Source: Burhinus oedicnemus | Lineage: Eukaryota > Chordata > Aves > Charadriiformes > Burhinidae | DNA: 64,000 nucleotides | Direction: 5' to 3' | Assembly: GCA_008921705.1 (NCBI GenBank) | Contig: VFFE01006671.1 | Location: forward strand, 512,441-576,440 | Shown here: positions 22,491 to 33,034 of the stretch, piece by piece | Layout of the letters: each line of letters starts with the position of its first letter | Numbering within the stretch: position 1 is the stretch's first letter | Made by a program: the position numbers and the translations under genes | Notes under the pieces: model-generated | Databases searched by the model: none | The model's input: the letters and a program-made list of their open reading frames with translations, nothing else | What the model was told of the DNA's origin: nothing

Positions 22491-23224
22491 CACAGTGATG
22501 AGAGTTGTATAAATTCTGACCCATTGGAAATCTTTTGAAAATCGTTGTTCTTCAGTTACAAGCTATGGCAGACCTTTTAAAAACTGTTTGCCCCTCTTTT
22601 TTTCCAGAAGCAGCATTTAATCAAGGTCTCCTAGTACTTGAGAAATAATGGGCATCTGCAGGAACTCCCAGTATTGCAACATTTCAAATACTATATAGAC
22701 AACACAGTAATATTTCTTAAAACAGTCCTAAAATATCTGCTCTTTGTTTTGAACACATATCTATGCTCCATGATGCCCTTCACTAAGCCTCCATCTTCCA
22801 AATACACTCAATTCAAGGAGCACCGCTCTCCAGCCTTCCCTCTCAAAGGCAAGACCTGCATCCTGACCACCACGTCTCTTCTCCTGCACCTTCCTCTTAA
22901 AGAAGCACCTCACCTGCAGCACTGACAAGCACTTGGCAAAGCAGCTGGGGCTAGGATGAGCAGCAGTTGCAAGCGACCGATATTTATTTTGGTTATTACA
23001 AAAGTGTAAGCAACTTTCATGCGATTCCAGACCATCGAGTTGCACACCAAAGTGACGTACTTAGTGCCGTGTTTTCTGCATCAAACTTCTCCTGGCTTCT
23101 TTCCTCCTGTTTGTTAACCTTGCCACACCACTTCCATTCAGTCTAGAAAGTGTGCAGCTGAATACAGCTCCAAGCTCAGCAGAAAGCCAACCACAACTGA
23201 GGCTTTAGGTACAAATAATACTAC

Positions 23225-23283
<59 letters not shown>
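23225..23283. repeat. (TAA)n microsatellite
   Basis: About 59 bases of nearly pure ATA/TAA triplets (some 19-20 units), uninterrupted and therefore likely polymorphic. Confidence 0.97.
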
Positions 23284-23284
<1 letters not shown>

Positions 23285-23619
23285 CATCAGAGGCACTCCA
23301 TCTTCAAAGCCAGAACATAAAACTCAAGATAGCTGCAAAGCTGAGCACCAACGCTGGAACAGATTTCACCTTCAAGCTCACCCAGAAGCTCACAGCTAAT
23401 GGAGGGAGGTGGGCCTCACTGGGTGGAAATCCACTCCACTGCTCACCTTCCAGATGTACCTTGACGGAGAAGCAAGACTACAGCCATATAAATGCTGTAG
23501 CGCTATGCTGGCAGAGATGACCTCAGAAGTCATGGAAAAGCCTCCTCTTCCCCCTTATGCAATGTAACTTGTATTTCCGTACAGCCACTATTATTATTTC
23601 CATGGGAACTATGTTCACC

Positions 23620-23853
23620 AGATACCTACCATTTCTGAATCCACATCACTGCCATATCTGAGCATCTCATCTAATATATCTAATTCATGCAACACTCCTG
23701 TGAGGTAGGACAAGTGTATTACCTGCCCTTTAGGAAAAAACCTGAGAAACAAAAAAGCCACACGTCTAACAGAGGCTGCTGCATAAGACTGGCAGCTTGA
23801 GCTGAGATCTCTCAAGTCATGGGCTAATGCCCTAACCATCAGACTGTGTGCCT
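23620..23853 (-). mobile_element. Ancient tRNA-derived SINE (MIR/Cry-like)
   Basis: On the - strand the head reads CTGATGGTTAGGGCATTAGC, like the tRNA-derived head of amniote SINEs. The tail reads CCTACCTCACAGGAGTGTTG and then GAGATGCTCAGATATGGCAG, which matches the tail of the widespread sauropsid SINE family (..GGTGCTCAGATACTATGGTGATG). The family name is from memory. Confidence 0.75.
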
Positions 23854-24435
23854 TTTGAGAGACTTCTCAACCAGGAAATATGTTTTATGCAAATTTACAC
23901 CAAGAAACAGCTCTTCAGAGCTGAGACAGAAGACTTAATGAGACAAGTCTGCAAACTTAATTATATACTTCCCAGCTACCATTCTCTCTCACCAGTCTGG
24001 ACCATTTAGTACATCCAACTCCACAATGACAATCAGGCCAAAAATCTGTACTACATGCACATATACGTGGAGAGAAGACCACTCTAAAACCACAAGCACA
24101 TATAAACTCACTCTATTTATGGCTTTTCTGTATCCTAACGCTTTGTCAATTAAGCCCACTTTTAGGTAATTTTTTTAACTGTCTTGTCAAGAACAGCATT
24201 CCTATCAAATTTAAGTAAAAGCTTGAGATGGAAAATCAAACTGCAAATGCTTAGAGACATTTTTTCATAAAGCAAAATGTGCATCACCTCTGTTGGTAAC
24301 AGAGCACCATCTACTTTGGTTCTGAACCTCTTTAAAAGATAAGTGAAGAAAAAAAAAAAAGTCACTTCTAAACAGACAGCAAATATCAGAAATTGCACCT
24401 AGAAACTGAAGCAAAGTTACCAGATGAGATGCAGG

Positions 24436-24480
24436 GCTGTCGTGGTTTGGGCTGGGCTGGCCACTAAGACTAGAACAGGA
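24436..24480 (+). repeat. Short LTR-like motif, copy 1
   Basis: TGTCGTGGTTTGGGCTGGGC then TGGCCACTAAGACTAGAACA. It shares about 40 bases with a second copy near 37420 and begins TGT.GTGGTTT, like the start of some avian endogenous retrovirus LTRs. No gag, pol or env was seen nearby, so at most an LTR fragment. Confidence 0.4.
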
Positions 24481-25947
24481 ACCTAACCTTAGCTACAGCT
24501 CCTGCTCCATAGTGCACCTACAATGCTTTTTCAGATCCCTGTTCCTCCCCCACTATGGGCTCCTGGCAGCTACAGCTCTGCCTCTTATCACAAAACCTCT
24601 CCCAAAACTCAATTACAGTTCTGTCAGATGAGTATGGGGACTGTTACCAAACTTAATTTTCAGTCATTCAGGATTCATGAGCTGAGCACTAGCTATGAAC
24701 CACAATCTTCAGACTGCTTCCCTGGTGTTAGCACGGTGAGTCATTTTGCTCCCCTCAAGTACAGTCAGTACCAATATCAAATGTTATATCTCCCACAGAG
24801 ACTTATTTATGTACTTACTTAAGCCTCCTCTAAAAGGCAAAAAGAACATTTTATCATAGACAAGCCACCGGCAAAGTGAAAATTTACTTCACTAAACCAC
24901 ATTTGGATTAACACCTTCATCTGAATTGTCTGTGCCCTGACTAAGCACTAAATACTGCTAGATTCAAACAAAATTGTATGAAAATCACACACTGTAATGC
25001 AATATAAAACAATCTAAAGGAAAGAACCAGAGAAGGGAAATGAGTTTGAGGTGACCTTTTTTGGAGGTAACATTTTCCTAGACAACCAGTGATCATTTTA
25101 TAGTCTAAGTGCAGCATATCCAAGCTTAGGGTTAAGAAAGGCACAATGAGTTGTTAAAAACTCTTCAACACAATGGCCTGGTAGAATTAACCTCCTCAAT
25201 GTGCCAGTGCTGAAAATTCAGCTTAGTATACTATGGTATACATTTGAAGCTGACTAAAAATACCCATTTAGACCTTCATCCTCTTATAGGCTAACATGCC
25301 CCAAAGCATCTAAGCGTCCAAGAAGCTCGCGCTGCATTTCCAAGGGAGACTTTGGCACTTACCAATCTAAGAGGCCCCGTGCTGCTGCTGCTTCACTTAG
25401 CTTTTGGTTCCTGCTTCCCCTTTAAAGGTCACCGACAGCAAAACCACACTGGTGGTGACACTGACAGGCTACAAATTTGGAGTTTCCTTGTTTAGGATCT
25501 TAACGACAATCACTGGCACAACTGGCCTCACAGGACAAGTTATTTATCACCAAGCTGATGCACACCCATCTTAAAAGCCATATTTTCAGTTCTGCTAAAT
25601 GCAGTAGCTGCTGTAGTTTCTTTATCAGATGGGTAGCTTTTGGAAGTGATTAAGACACAAAGAGTAGCGATAAATATGATTCTTTTCCTACAAACACTAA
25701 AAATACATATATATATCCCACAAATCCTACAGCTTTTCTAAACGTGGGGCTAAGTACAACTGGCAGTTCTTCCTATTTTATTCATTTACATAATCCAGAA
25801 GTAGCTGCAGTTGTTGGGGCTTTCTCAAACAAACCATGATTCACGTTAAAATGACAGAAACATTATCTCAAAAATGCCCACGTACTCTAAATTTTCACAC
25901 TGGTTCCATCTTCTGGGTATCTCCAACTGTCATTCAACTGAAGCACT

Positions 25948-25967
25948 AGACATGTCTGCACTTGCAC
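25948..25967. promoter_or_regulatory. Candidate p53 response element
   Basis: AGACATGTCT is a perfect RRRCWWGYYY half-site, directly abutted with no spacer by GCACTTGCAC, a second half-site with the CTTG core and two flank mismatches. It lies between the candidate SESN1 promoter and the first shared exon. SESN1 (PA26) is an established p53-induced gene whose p53 site is intragenic in human. Not tested for conservation here. Confidence 0.5.
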
Positions 25968-26221
25968 AGATTTGAAGAACTGAGACCAAGTACCCCCCCC
26001 TCTGCTACAAAGCACTTTGTTCCACAGACCTACCACTCTTCACTGGAATTGGAACACAGCAAATGTTGAACTGTTTCCATTTCACAGAGAATACATTATT
26101 CTTATATGAATTTAAATACTTAAATTACTTTAAATATCAGTAAGTGTATTTTCTCTGAAAGTCTCAAAGTCCTTTGAAATACCAGATTTTAAAAACATCC
26201 CCAACTAGTTTATGCGACTTG

Positions 26222-26345
26222 ATTCAAGACAGAAATCAAGGCAAGTGAGTATGTGCCCAAGGTCACACACCCTGTTCACACTACCAGGAATAAAAGACCA
26301 GACTCTTCGGTCTCAAGCTCTAACACCTCTTCTCTGGTCATCTGC
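26222..26345 (-). mobile_element. MIR-like SINE fragment
   Basis: The + strand reads CCCAAGGTCACACACCCTGT then CCAGGAATAAAAGACCAGAC and a CAAGCTCTAACACCTC-type end, the reverse complement of a MIR-like core (TGTGACCTTGGGCA..). Old copy. Confidence 0.75.
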
Positions 26346-27239
26346 TAGGACTGAGCAGTAAGCGCAGGTCCAACTGGAGTACTCTCAAGGCACCTAAGTG
26401 CTACCTACTCTTCCTCAGCAGTAATAGCTCTTCCTGAAGTGGTTTTGTGACACAACTGCCTAGACACCACAACCCAATTTACTTTTGATATGAGCTCACT
26501 GAAACCAAGAGGCTGAATTTCAATGACTAGTGCCTACCTTTTCTATATGCCGGTTCTGTAATGTGTACAATGAAACAAAAAATATTAAAGGGCAAAGGAT
26601 TTAGAAGGAACGTCTGCAATTTCCATGCTGTAAACACTGTTTAAATACCAATAAATCAGTGACACAGAAGGAAACAAGTTTAAACGTGACAGTTACCGTT
26701 TGCATTATGTAGACTGTACTGCTGGATTATGTCAAAGCAAAGCAATTTGTATCCAAGAGGTACTAGATCTGTATAAACCAGAAAAACAGAAAATAGTTTC
26801 TGTGGCAACCTGCAGCAGTTTGAGGATTTAAAAATTTCCTTTAAAAGAAAAATCTTAACATGGTGACACTAAGAAACTTACAAAAGAGATCCAAAGTGGC
26901 ATTTGAATTCCTGTCCAAAATAATGCTACTGACTTGCGTTTGTTTACAGCAAGCTTTTCTCTATCAGAAACACAAGACCAACCTCACTATTTCAAAAGGA
27001 CAATCCAAGTCTGTGACAGAACGAAATAAATACCAGGCAATTCCGAGGTAAAAACTAGCTGGATGAGCCTAAAAACCCAGCAGAGCCATCCCCACCACCA
27101 CACACAGAAGCGGTACGCAGCCCTTCTGGGACCAGGTGGCAATAGGGAGGATAACGACAGCATCTGCACTGTCACTGTGGGCAGTAGCTGGATATCCCAT
27201 AGAAGGGAGCTAGAAAAGACCTGCAAATCCCCCAAAATT

Positions 27240-28016
27240 ACCCTCCAGTAGCTCTGAACGACCTCTTTACGGGCCGGGCGAGCAGCCCGCAAGGAAGCGC
27301 TGCTCCTGCCTCCCAGGACCCGCAGCCCAGCCGGGATTCCCTCGCTGCAGGGGGGGCTTGTCCGGGTCCCCGCCCCACCTTCCAGCAGGGATTTCTCCCT
27401 GGGGACGCGCCCGGGGAGCAAGACCGCCGCCCCGGGGGAGGGTCAGCCCTGCGGGGGCCGGACGGTGGGGACGCCCGCCGCGGCCCCAGCCCCTCGCCAC
27501 CCGCCGGGTACCTGGTGCTGGGGGCCCGGCCCCGCCACCCTCCTGCCAGCGCTGCGGGGCTGGGGCTGGCCGCGCTCCCCCGGCAGCCCCGCCGCGGCTC
27601 TGCCGCACCGCCCAGCGCCGCCGGGGCGGGCCCTCCCGGCGGCCCGGCCTCCCTCCCTCCCTGAGGGCGGAGCAGCGGGCAAGGCACGGGCCCGGCGGAG
27701 CGGCGGCCGGGGGACAGCTGCTCGCCGCGGCCCCCCGGTGCCTGCCAGTCCCCGGGAATGCCAACAGGGGGAAAAGAAGCAGCAGCCGCTGCGGCGGGGG
27801 AAGCCCCGGTCCGGGGGCAAACGGCCCCGCAGTGCCCCAGGGCCCCCCAATCCACCCCAGCCCGCCCCGCTCCTCCGTGCTGCCCCCGGCCCGGCCGGGG
27901 AGTGCGGCTGCGGCGCAGGGGCTCCTCTCCCCCTGAGCCCCGGTCTCTGCTCCGCTCTCCTCCCCGCCACGGGGAAGCTCTTTGGACAACACCCCCCCAA
28001 CCCCCACCCCCCGCCT
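27240..28016 (-). promoter_or_regulatory. SESN1: CpG island, probable SESN1 promoter and first exon region
   Basis: Nearly 0.8 kb of very GC-rich, CpG-dense sequence in otherwise AT-rich surroundings, with GGGCGG-type Sp1 boxes (for example within GGGGCGGGCC around 27620) and no TATA box that I can place. On the - strand CAG|GTACCC at 27512/27511 and GGAAG|GTGGGG near 27378 are possible donors. All three - strand frames stay open for about 200 codons, as expected from GC content, and none shows the sestrin-1 N-terminal sequences I remember. Orientation is inferred from SESN1 downstream; a bidirectional promoter is possible. Confidence 0.7.
27992..28012 (-). repeat. G-quadruplex-prone G-run
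   Basis: Three long C-runs on the + strand (7, 5 and 6 bases with 1-2 base spacers) give GGGGGG-T-GGGGG-TT-GGGGGGG on the - strand, at the presumed upstream edge of the CpG island. Confidence 0.7.
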
Positions 28017-31000
28017 TGTTCCTTATGCAAGAGTTTCTACTTTCTCTTTAAGCAACAAAGTAATTACGGCTTTTAAACTGAGAAATCGCAGGAGGTTAAC
28101 ATTTTGTAGATATTTGTGTGACTAAGTATGCTGCTGCAGAAATCTGGCCTCCTGCCTATTCCCAAGATCATAACAGTCCTGGGCAAACATATGTTTTGCA
28201 ATCACATCAGCAAAACACTCAGCCTTTGTTTGCAGCAGGCTGTACTTCTCTCGTTGACCCCCCAGGGCTGTAAACTCTGCCAGATGCCTTACACCTCCCA
28301 CCTCTTTTGGTTTGGGATTTTATGGCATCAATTATTTCAAAAGAAACAAGTCCCCGAGCTGGCCCACATGATATTTTTTTTTTTTTTTTTTGGTCTTCCA
28401 CAGCACTCCAAGATTTACAAAGCTAAATTCTGTTAGATCATTTTCCTTCAAATATTTTGAATTAAAATAAAATATGACAGACCCCAAGAGGAGAACTTCT
28501 ATTGCAGTTTTGATGGAAGGAGGCCAGGACAGCTCTGAACCCCTGAACACACTCATGTGGGGGGGAAGGCTTCTGCCTACAATTCAGGCTGCTTGGTTTT
28601 GAGTCCTTCCAAGCTATCTAATAACTAAGCAGGGAAATTCCATGACACTGAACTTTACACTTCTGTTAAATGTAAAACTGAACACTGAAAAATTGTTCAC
28701 AGGCTGTTCCTGTTATGGGTGTACGAATCTTGCTGCAAAATGCAGAAAACACCGAGGACAGTGCTGTCAGGGGAATGTGGCAACATGACTCAAGGCAGTA
28801 GTTCTGCACATTTCTAATGCTAAAGCTTTAAAGGCTTCCTTTCCTCTCCACTTTCCAAATACCACCACCTCTCTGGGCTATGCAATTAACTCTGGAGAGC
28901 CGAGGCATACTCTACTTCTGAAGGCTTGGCAGAAATTATAAGGTTAAATATCCTAGAGATGCCCAGGTACCACAGCTCCTTACCTGGGGCCTTGGCTTTA
29001 AGCCCCTAAGTTTCTCCAGAAGAAACGAAGTGTGCTTCGTACCTACTTGTACTTCGTCAAATGCTCAACAGAAGCGTGGAAAAAGAAGAATGAAATACTG
29101 GCAAGAAGGTTGCATTTTGTGAGCTAATAAAATAAACTAATGAAGAACACTGTTTAATTCCCACTGGCTACTTCCTTACTTCAGGCCAAAACGTAACAAA
29201 AAGAGAGGAATGAGCTCCTCTTGCAACACAGGCAAAGAACTGGCTTGTGCTCAGAAAAACTGTCAAAAAAGAGAGGAATTACCTGAAAGCTGAAATGCAA
29301 GAAAATGACTCACCATAAGAAGTCCTCCTGGATGTCAGATGAAAGGTCACCCCCTTCAATGAATTTGCTAACACTCTTGGAAGAAAATGGGGGGGGGCAG
29401 GGGGGAGGCAGCACTCCCTCAGTGGCCTGAAGTGTTTTTCCCCCACTGTGGTCATTTGCCCTGCACCTGGATATTTGTGAGGAAGCCTGTTTATGTTAAC
29501 ATTTGCTCCTATACAAAGAACCTTGGCAGATACAGATTATTCTCTGACATCGTCCAAGGGAAATTCTCTCTCATTAAACAACCAACTCAACAGCAGAAGG
29601 TAGGAAATTATACCATGTTATCCGCTTTCTGCATCAGGATAGATGAAGGCAGTGACAGCATGTCAGAAAAAGCGTGTACAAAGGGGAAGAGGAAGTTGCA
29701 CAGCCGTAGCAAACACATAATAATGGTCTTAAAAGCTCTCCCATATGGCCTGAGTACACAAGCTCTGCTCAGGCCCCAGGTCTGGGGAATCTCATCACCC
29801 CAGTCTGCTGCAGGTGCTTTCTCCATCCCAGCCCTCACACAAGTATCTCCATAGCGCAACTCCTCCAAATCAAAGAATACGCAAAACCGAGCCACATGCT
29901 CGTCTACAAATCAGAATGCAATTGTAGACTGAAATTATTTCCGTTTGGGGGCTAGTAAGACAAGCTACATCAGTAATTTCAGGAGGAAATATGGTTTGAC
30001 ACCAGCACAAAGCTCGTTTGGGTACTAATGAGTGCAGAATCCAGTGCAGCTGGGGGACACGGGGACAGATCTATAGTACAGTTTGCATAACTTGAGTGTT
30101 TCCCTAGGGAAACGCAACAGTATGTTTGACCATGTATTGATGCAAGTAAACAGAGATGGAGTGAAATGCTCATAAAGGAAAAAACAACAACAAATGTTTA
30201 ACATGAAAATATCGATAGATACCAAGTTTCCTTTTACCCAGAAAGAGTTTATGATAGATACACATGAAGTCACCTAAAGCAAACACCACCTAAAGCATGG
30301 AAACATACTCTTTCAAAGGAAGCATTTCCATAAAAGCTGCTTGCATAAAAGAATGGCATTTAACATCTGTGCTCTCTGGGTTAAGTCATCAGAAATGCAA
30401 TTTTTCCTTATTGCTGCTACAGTTAAAGAAACGTCCTGGTAAAGCTAAAAGGAGACCAACCAGTTACAATGTGAAAAGCCTGATCCTGCAAACACATGTA
30501 TCTGCACTTAGCCACCGTAACTTGGACTAGTTCCATTTCAGTCCAATGGGGCTATTTTTTTGAGTCAAGTTCAGCACAAACAGATCATTCCGAAGAACTG
30601 GCAAACCAAGATCTTACATTCTTTCCATAGAAAAGCTATCCGAGCAGGAGCACGCAAAATGTCTGTTACTGCAATACCTGGGATGTCCAATTAATATCTC
30701 AGAGGATGTCCAGATGATTCTTTCCAAAGAACATTTACAAGTAAGAACAGATAATTCTTTGGGGCTCTGAGCTACCTGATTTCTACTTGTTCTTAGGACT
30801 GGATTTCTCTCTCACATGGCTTCGTAAGGTAGCGCCAGCTGGGGCAAGATGAATCAAGCTTAGCAGAATGGATGTAAATACCAGCATTCACATCCGAGTG
30901 TCTTTGAACCCCCTGAGACGGCTAATGGCCGCAGACGCGTGGTGTGTCCCATCTGCGGCTATGCCAGATGAAGAGGTTACCGCACTACCCTGGGTGTCAC

Positions 31001-32996
31001 TGCCCCCCGGGGGGGACAGGTCTCTCCCCTAAGACCTGCCCACCCAGCTGGTGCGAACAGCACTCAGTACTGCTTACAGTCAAAGTAAGCCTTTGGAGGA
31101 CTATTTTGGGCTGGGAAGGTTTTGATTTTATTTCTTTTTTCCAACTGTTTTAGCTCATTTTGACTGACAGAGGTTAGGCAGTTACTAACAATGACCAGCT
31201 CTCAGGGGACATAACTCCTAGTGAAGAAGTAGCAATAAAAGCACAGGGGCAAGAATCTCTTCAACCACAACAGCTCGAGCAGCTCCACCTAACCTGGTGT
31301 CTTAATGAAGTCACCAGGTGTTTCAGCAATGACTAAGCAGCTCCACACCAGCCGCTCTAAACATTTCCCTGTGGATTCCTCTCGTTCCTCACTGGCCACA
31401 GCCACTACCCTTTTCATAACAAATTTCAAATGTATCTCCTAATCTCTTCTATCCCTTTATTATGCATTTGTTATTTCTAAAATAGCAAAAATCTTTATCA
31501 TCATAACAATATGGGAGGCACAGCAATCGAACCATTCATTACAGTGATGAAAGAATTTAAATAGAAGAATATATCATCCTAGCATGCAGGTCAAGAAAAA
31601 ATGGTCAGTATTTCAAAGCATTCTTCTTGATTTAACCTGAACAATCTGATTTGTTAGTCTTCACAAAACTCTATTATTAGAATTAATACATAACTAGGGA
31701 GGAGGATAAACTGTATTCTTTGTACAATCTGCATTCTTGTCATATGTGTCAAAAAGGATCAGCCCTTAGGAATGGCACTGCATCTGATACTTGATTTTGT
31801 TATTATTACAAAGGTTTTTTGGGAGAACAGAGGGCTGACAATTGGTCACATCAGGAAATAAGTTTAGACTAATATATATATATATAAAAGCTTTTCTTTA
31901 GGCTTGCAAGGCTGGGTAAGACTAAACATTTTACAATATTCAGAGATTGTAGTTATTGTCTGTTCTTTGAACCTTTTTCATCCTTGAAATATTATTTTTC
32001 TATTTCTAGCTCTTTCTTACATGCTCCTTTCTTAATGACCACATCTTCAGCTTTAATGGGCAAACAACTTGCAAGTAATTGAGGGCTTTTTTGAGTAATT
32101 ACAAATCAGGTCACTGCTAGCCCACTGTATCCCCACCAAAAGACCCAACATTTTTTCTCTCAGAGCTGCAAGAGGCTGAGACTTGGTTGTTTCACCTGAG
32201 CTGTTCTCACAGTTGATGGACTTTAACTGACCAAGCTCCAAGAACTCCAGTGGCTTTATCTGTTCCCTGAACTATTTGATTTGTCAGGACTCTTATTCCC
32301 CCCAAACAGTCATTCATTTAGTAATTTCTGCCATTAAGATTTCTATAGCTCCTCCCACCTTTAAACCACAAATTGTTTTGTTTTTTCTCTCCCCAAAGCT
32401 TGTTCAAATTTAACATTCTCTTCTGCAGTTATTAGGTAGCAGAAGTACAAAGTTTAATTTAGGGAGCTATAAGAAGTTGAGATCTTGAGATTATTCATGC
32501 TTTGGCCAGGACATGAAAACAGACATGGTTTCTAAGACACACACACATAGGTAGATTAAAGATGCATATCTAAAGCTTAGTAGATTGAAAGAACGTCTTA
32601 CTAGATTCTTCTTCCCCCTTTTTATGAGGATACACAGCTCCTCCTAGGCTGATAAACAGCAGCTTAACTATAAAAGTTGTTTGGCTTGCTGTGAATATCC
32701 AGTGTTAGAGAAGTGGGTTCTTCTGATACTGTTCTGAGGTGGCTCCAGGCTCACGCACTACACACGAATACTCTGGTTAACAACTCCCCCCAGACCCAGC
32801 TCTCTCAAAATGAAAGTCCATGTTGAGTAGTTTAAAAATCTGACCTTTGCAACTCACCGGTAACTTCTGATCTTTTGGTGGCTAGAGGGTGTATGGAGAG
32901 GGAATAAGTTCTCCAGCTGCAGATTGCCACTCTCTGGGGAATGGAACATCTGCAGGCTGCCAGCCACTCTGCAGTCTCTCTCAGTACTAAATAAAC

Positions 32997-33034
32997 ATTA
33001 AGGTTAAACCCCCCCCCCCAGGTTTAACCTTAAT
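32997..33034. repeat. Perfect 14-bp inverted repeat around a C-tract
   Basis: ATTAAGGTTAAACC (32997-33010) and GGTTTAACCTTAAT (33021-33034) are exact reverse complements, separated by nine C and one A. No flanking element was recognised. Confidence 0.9.

Larger units (their letters stand above)
19866..27239. other. SESN1: SESN1 5' intron (between candidate promoter island and first shared exon)
   Basis: About 7.4 kb with no recognisable exon. It contains a GC-richer stretch at 20.54-21.0 kb, three ancient SINE copies, a long (TAA)n tract, a short LTR-like motif and a candidate p53 response element. If the CpG island at 27.3-28.0 kb is a SESN1 promoter, this is its first intron. Confidence 0.6.

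Noticed and set aside
23942..23951. AGACAAGTCT, a perfect p53 half-site
   Set aside because: No second half-site lies within the usual spacing, so it is not reported as a response element.
27238..28030. Five overlapping frames of 190-250 codons on both strands
   Set aside because: They are all Gly/Pro/Arg/Ala-rich products of a CpG island with few stop codons; simultaneous openness of all frames argues against coding.
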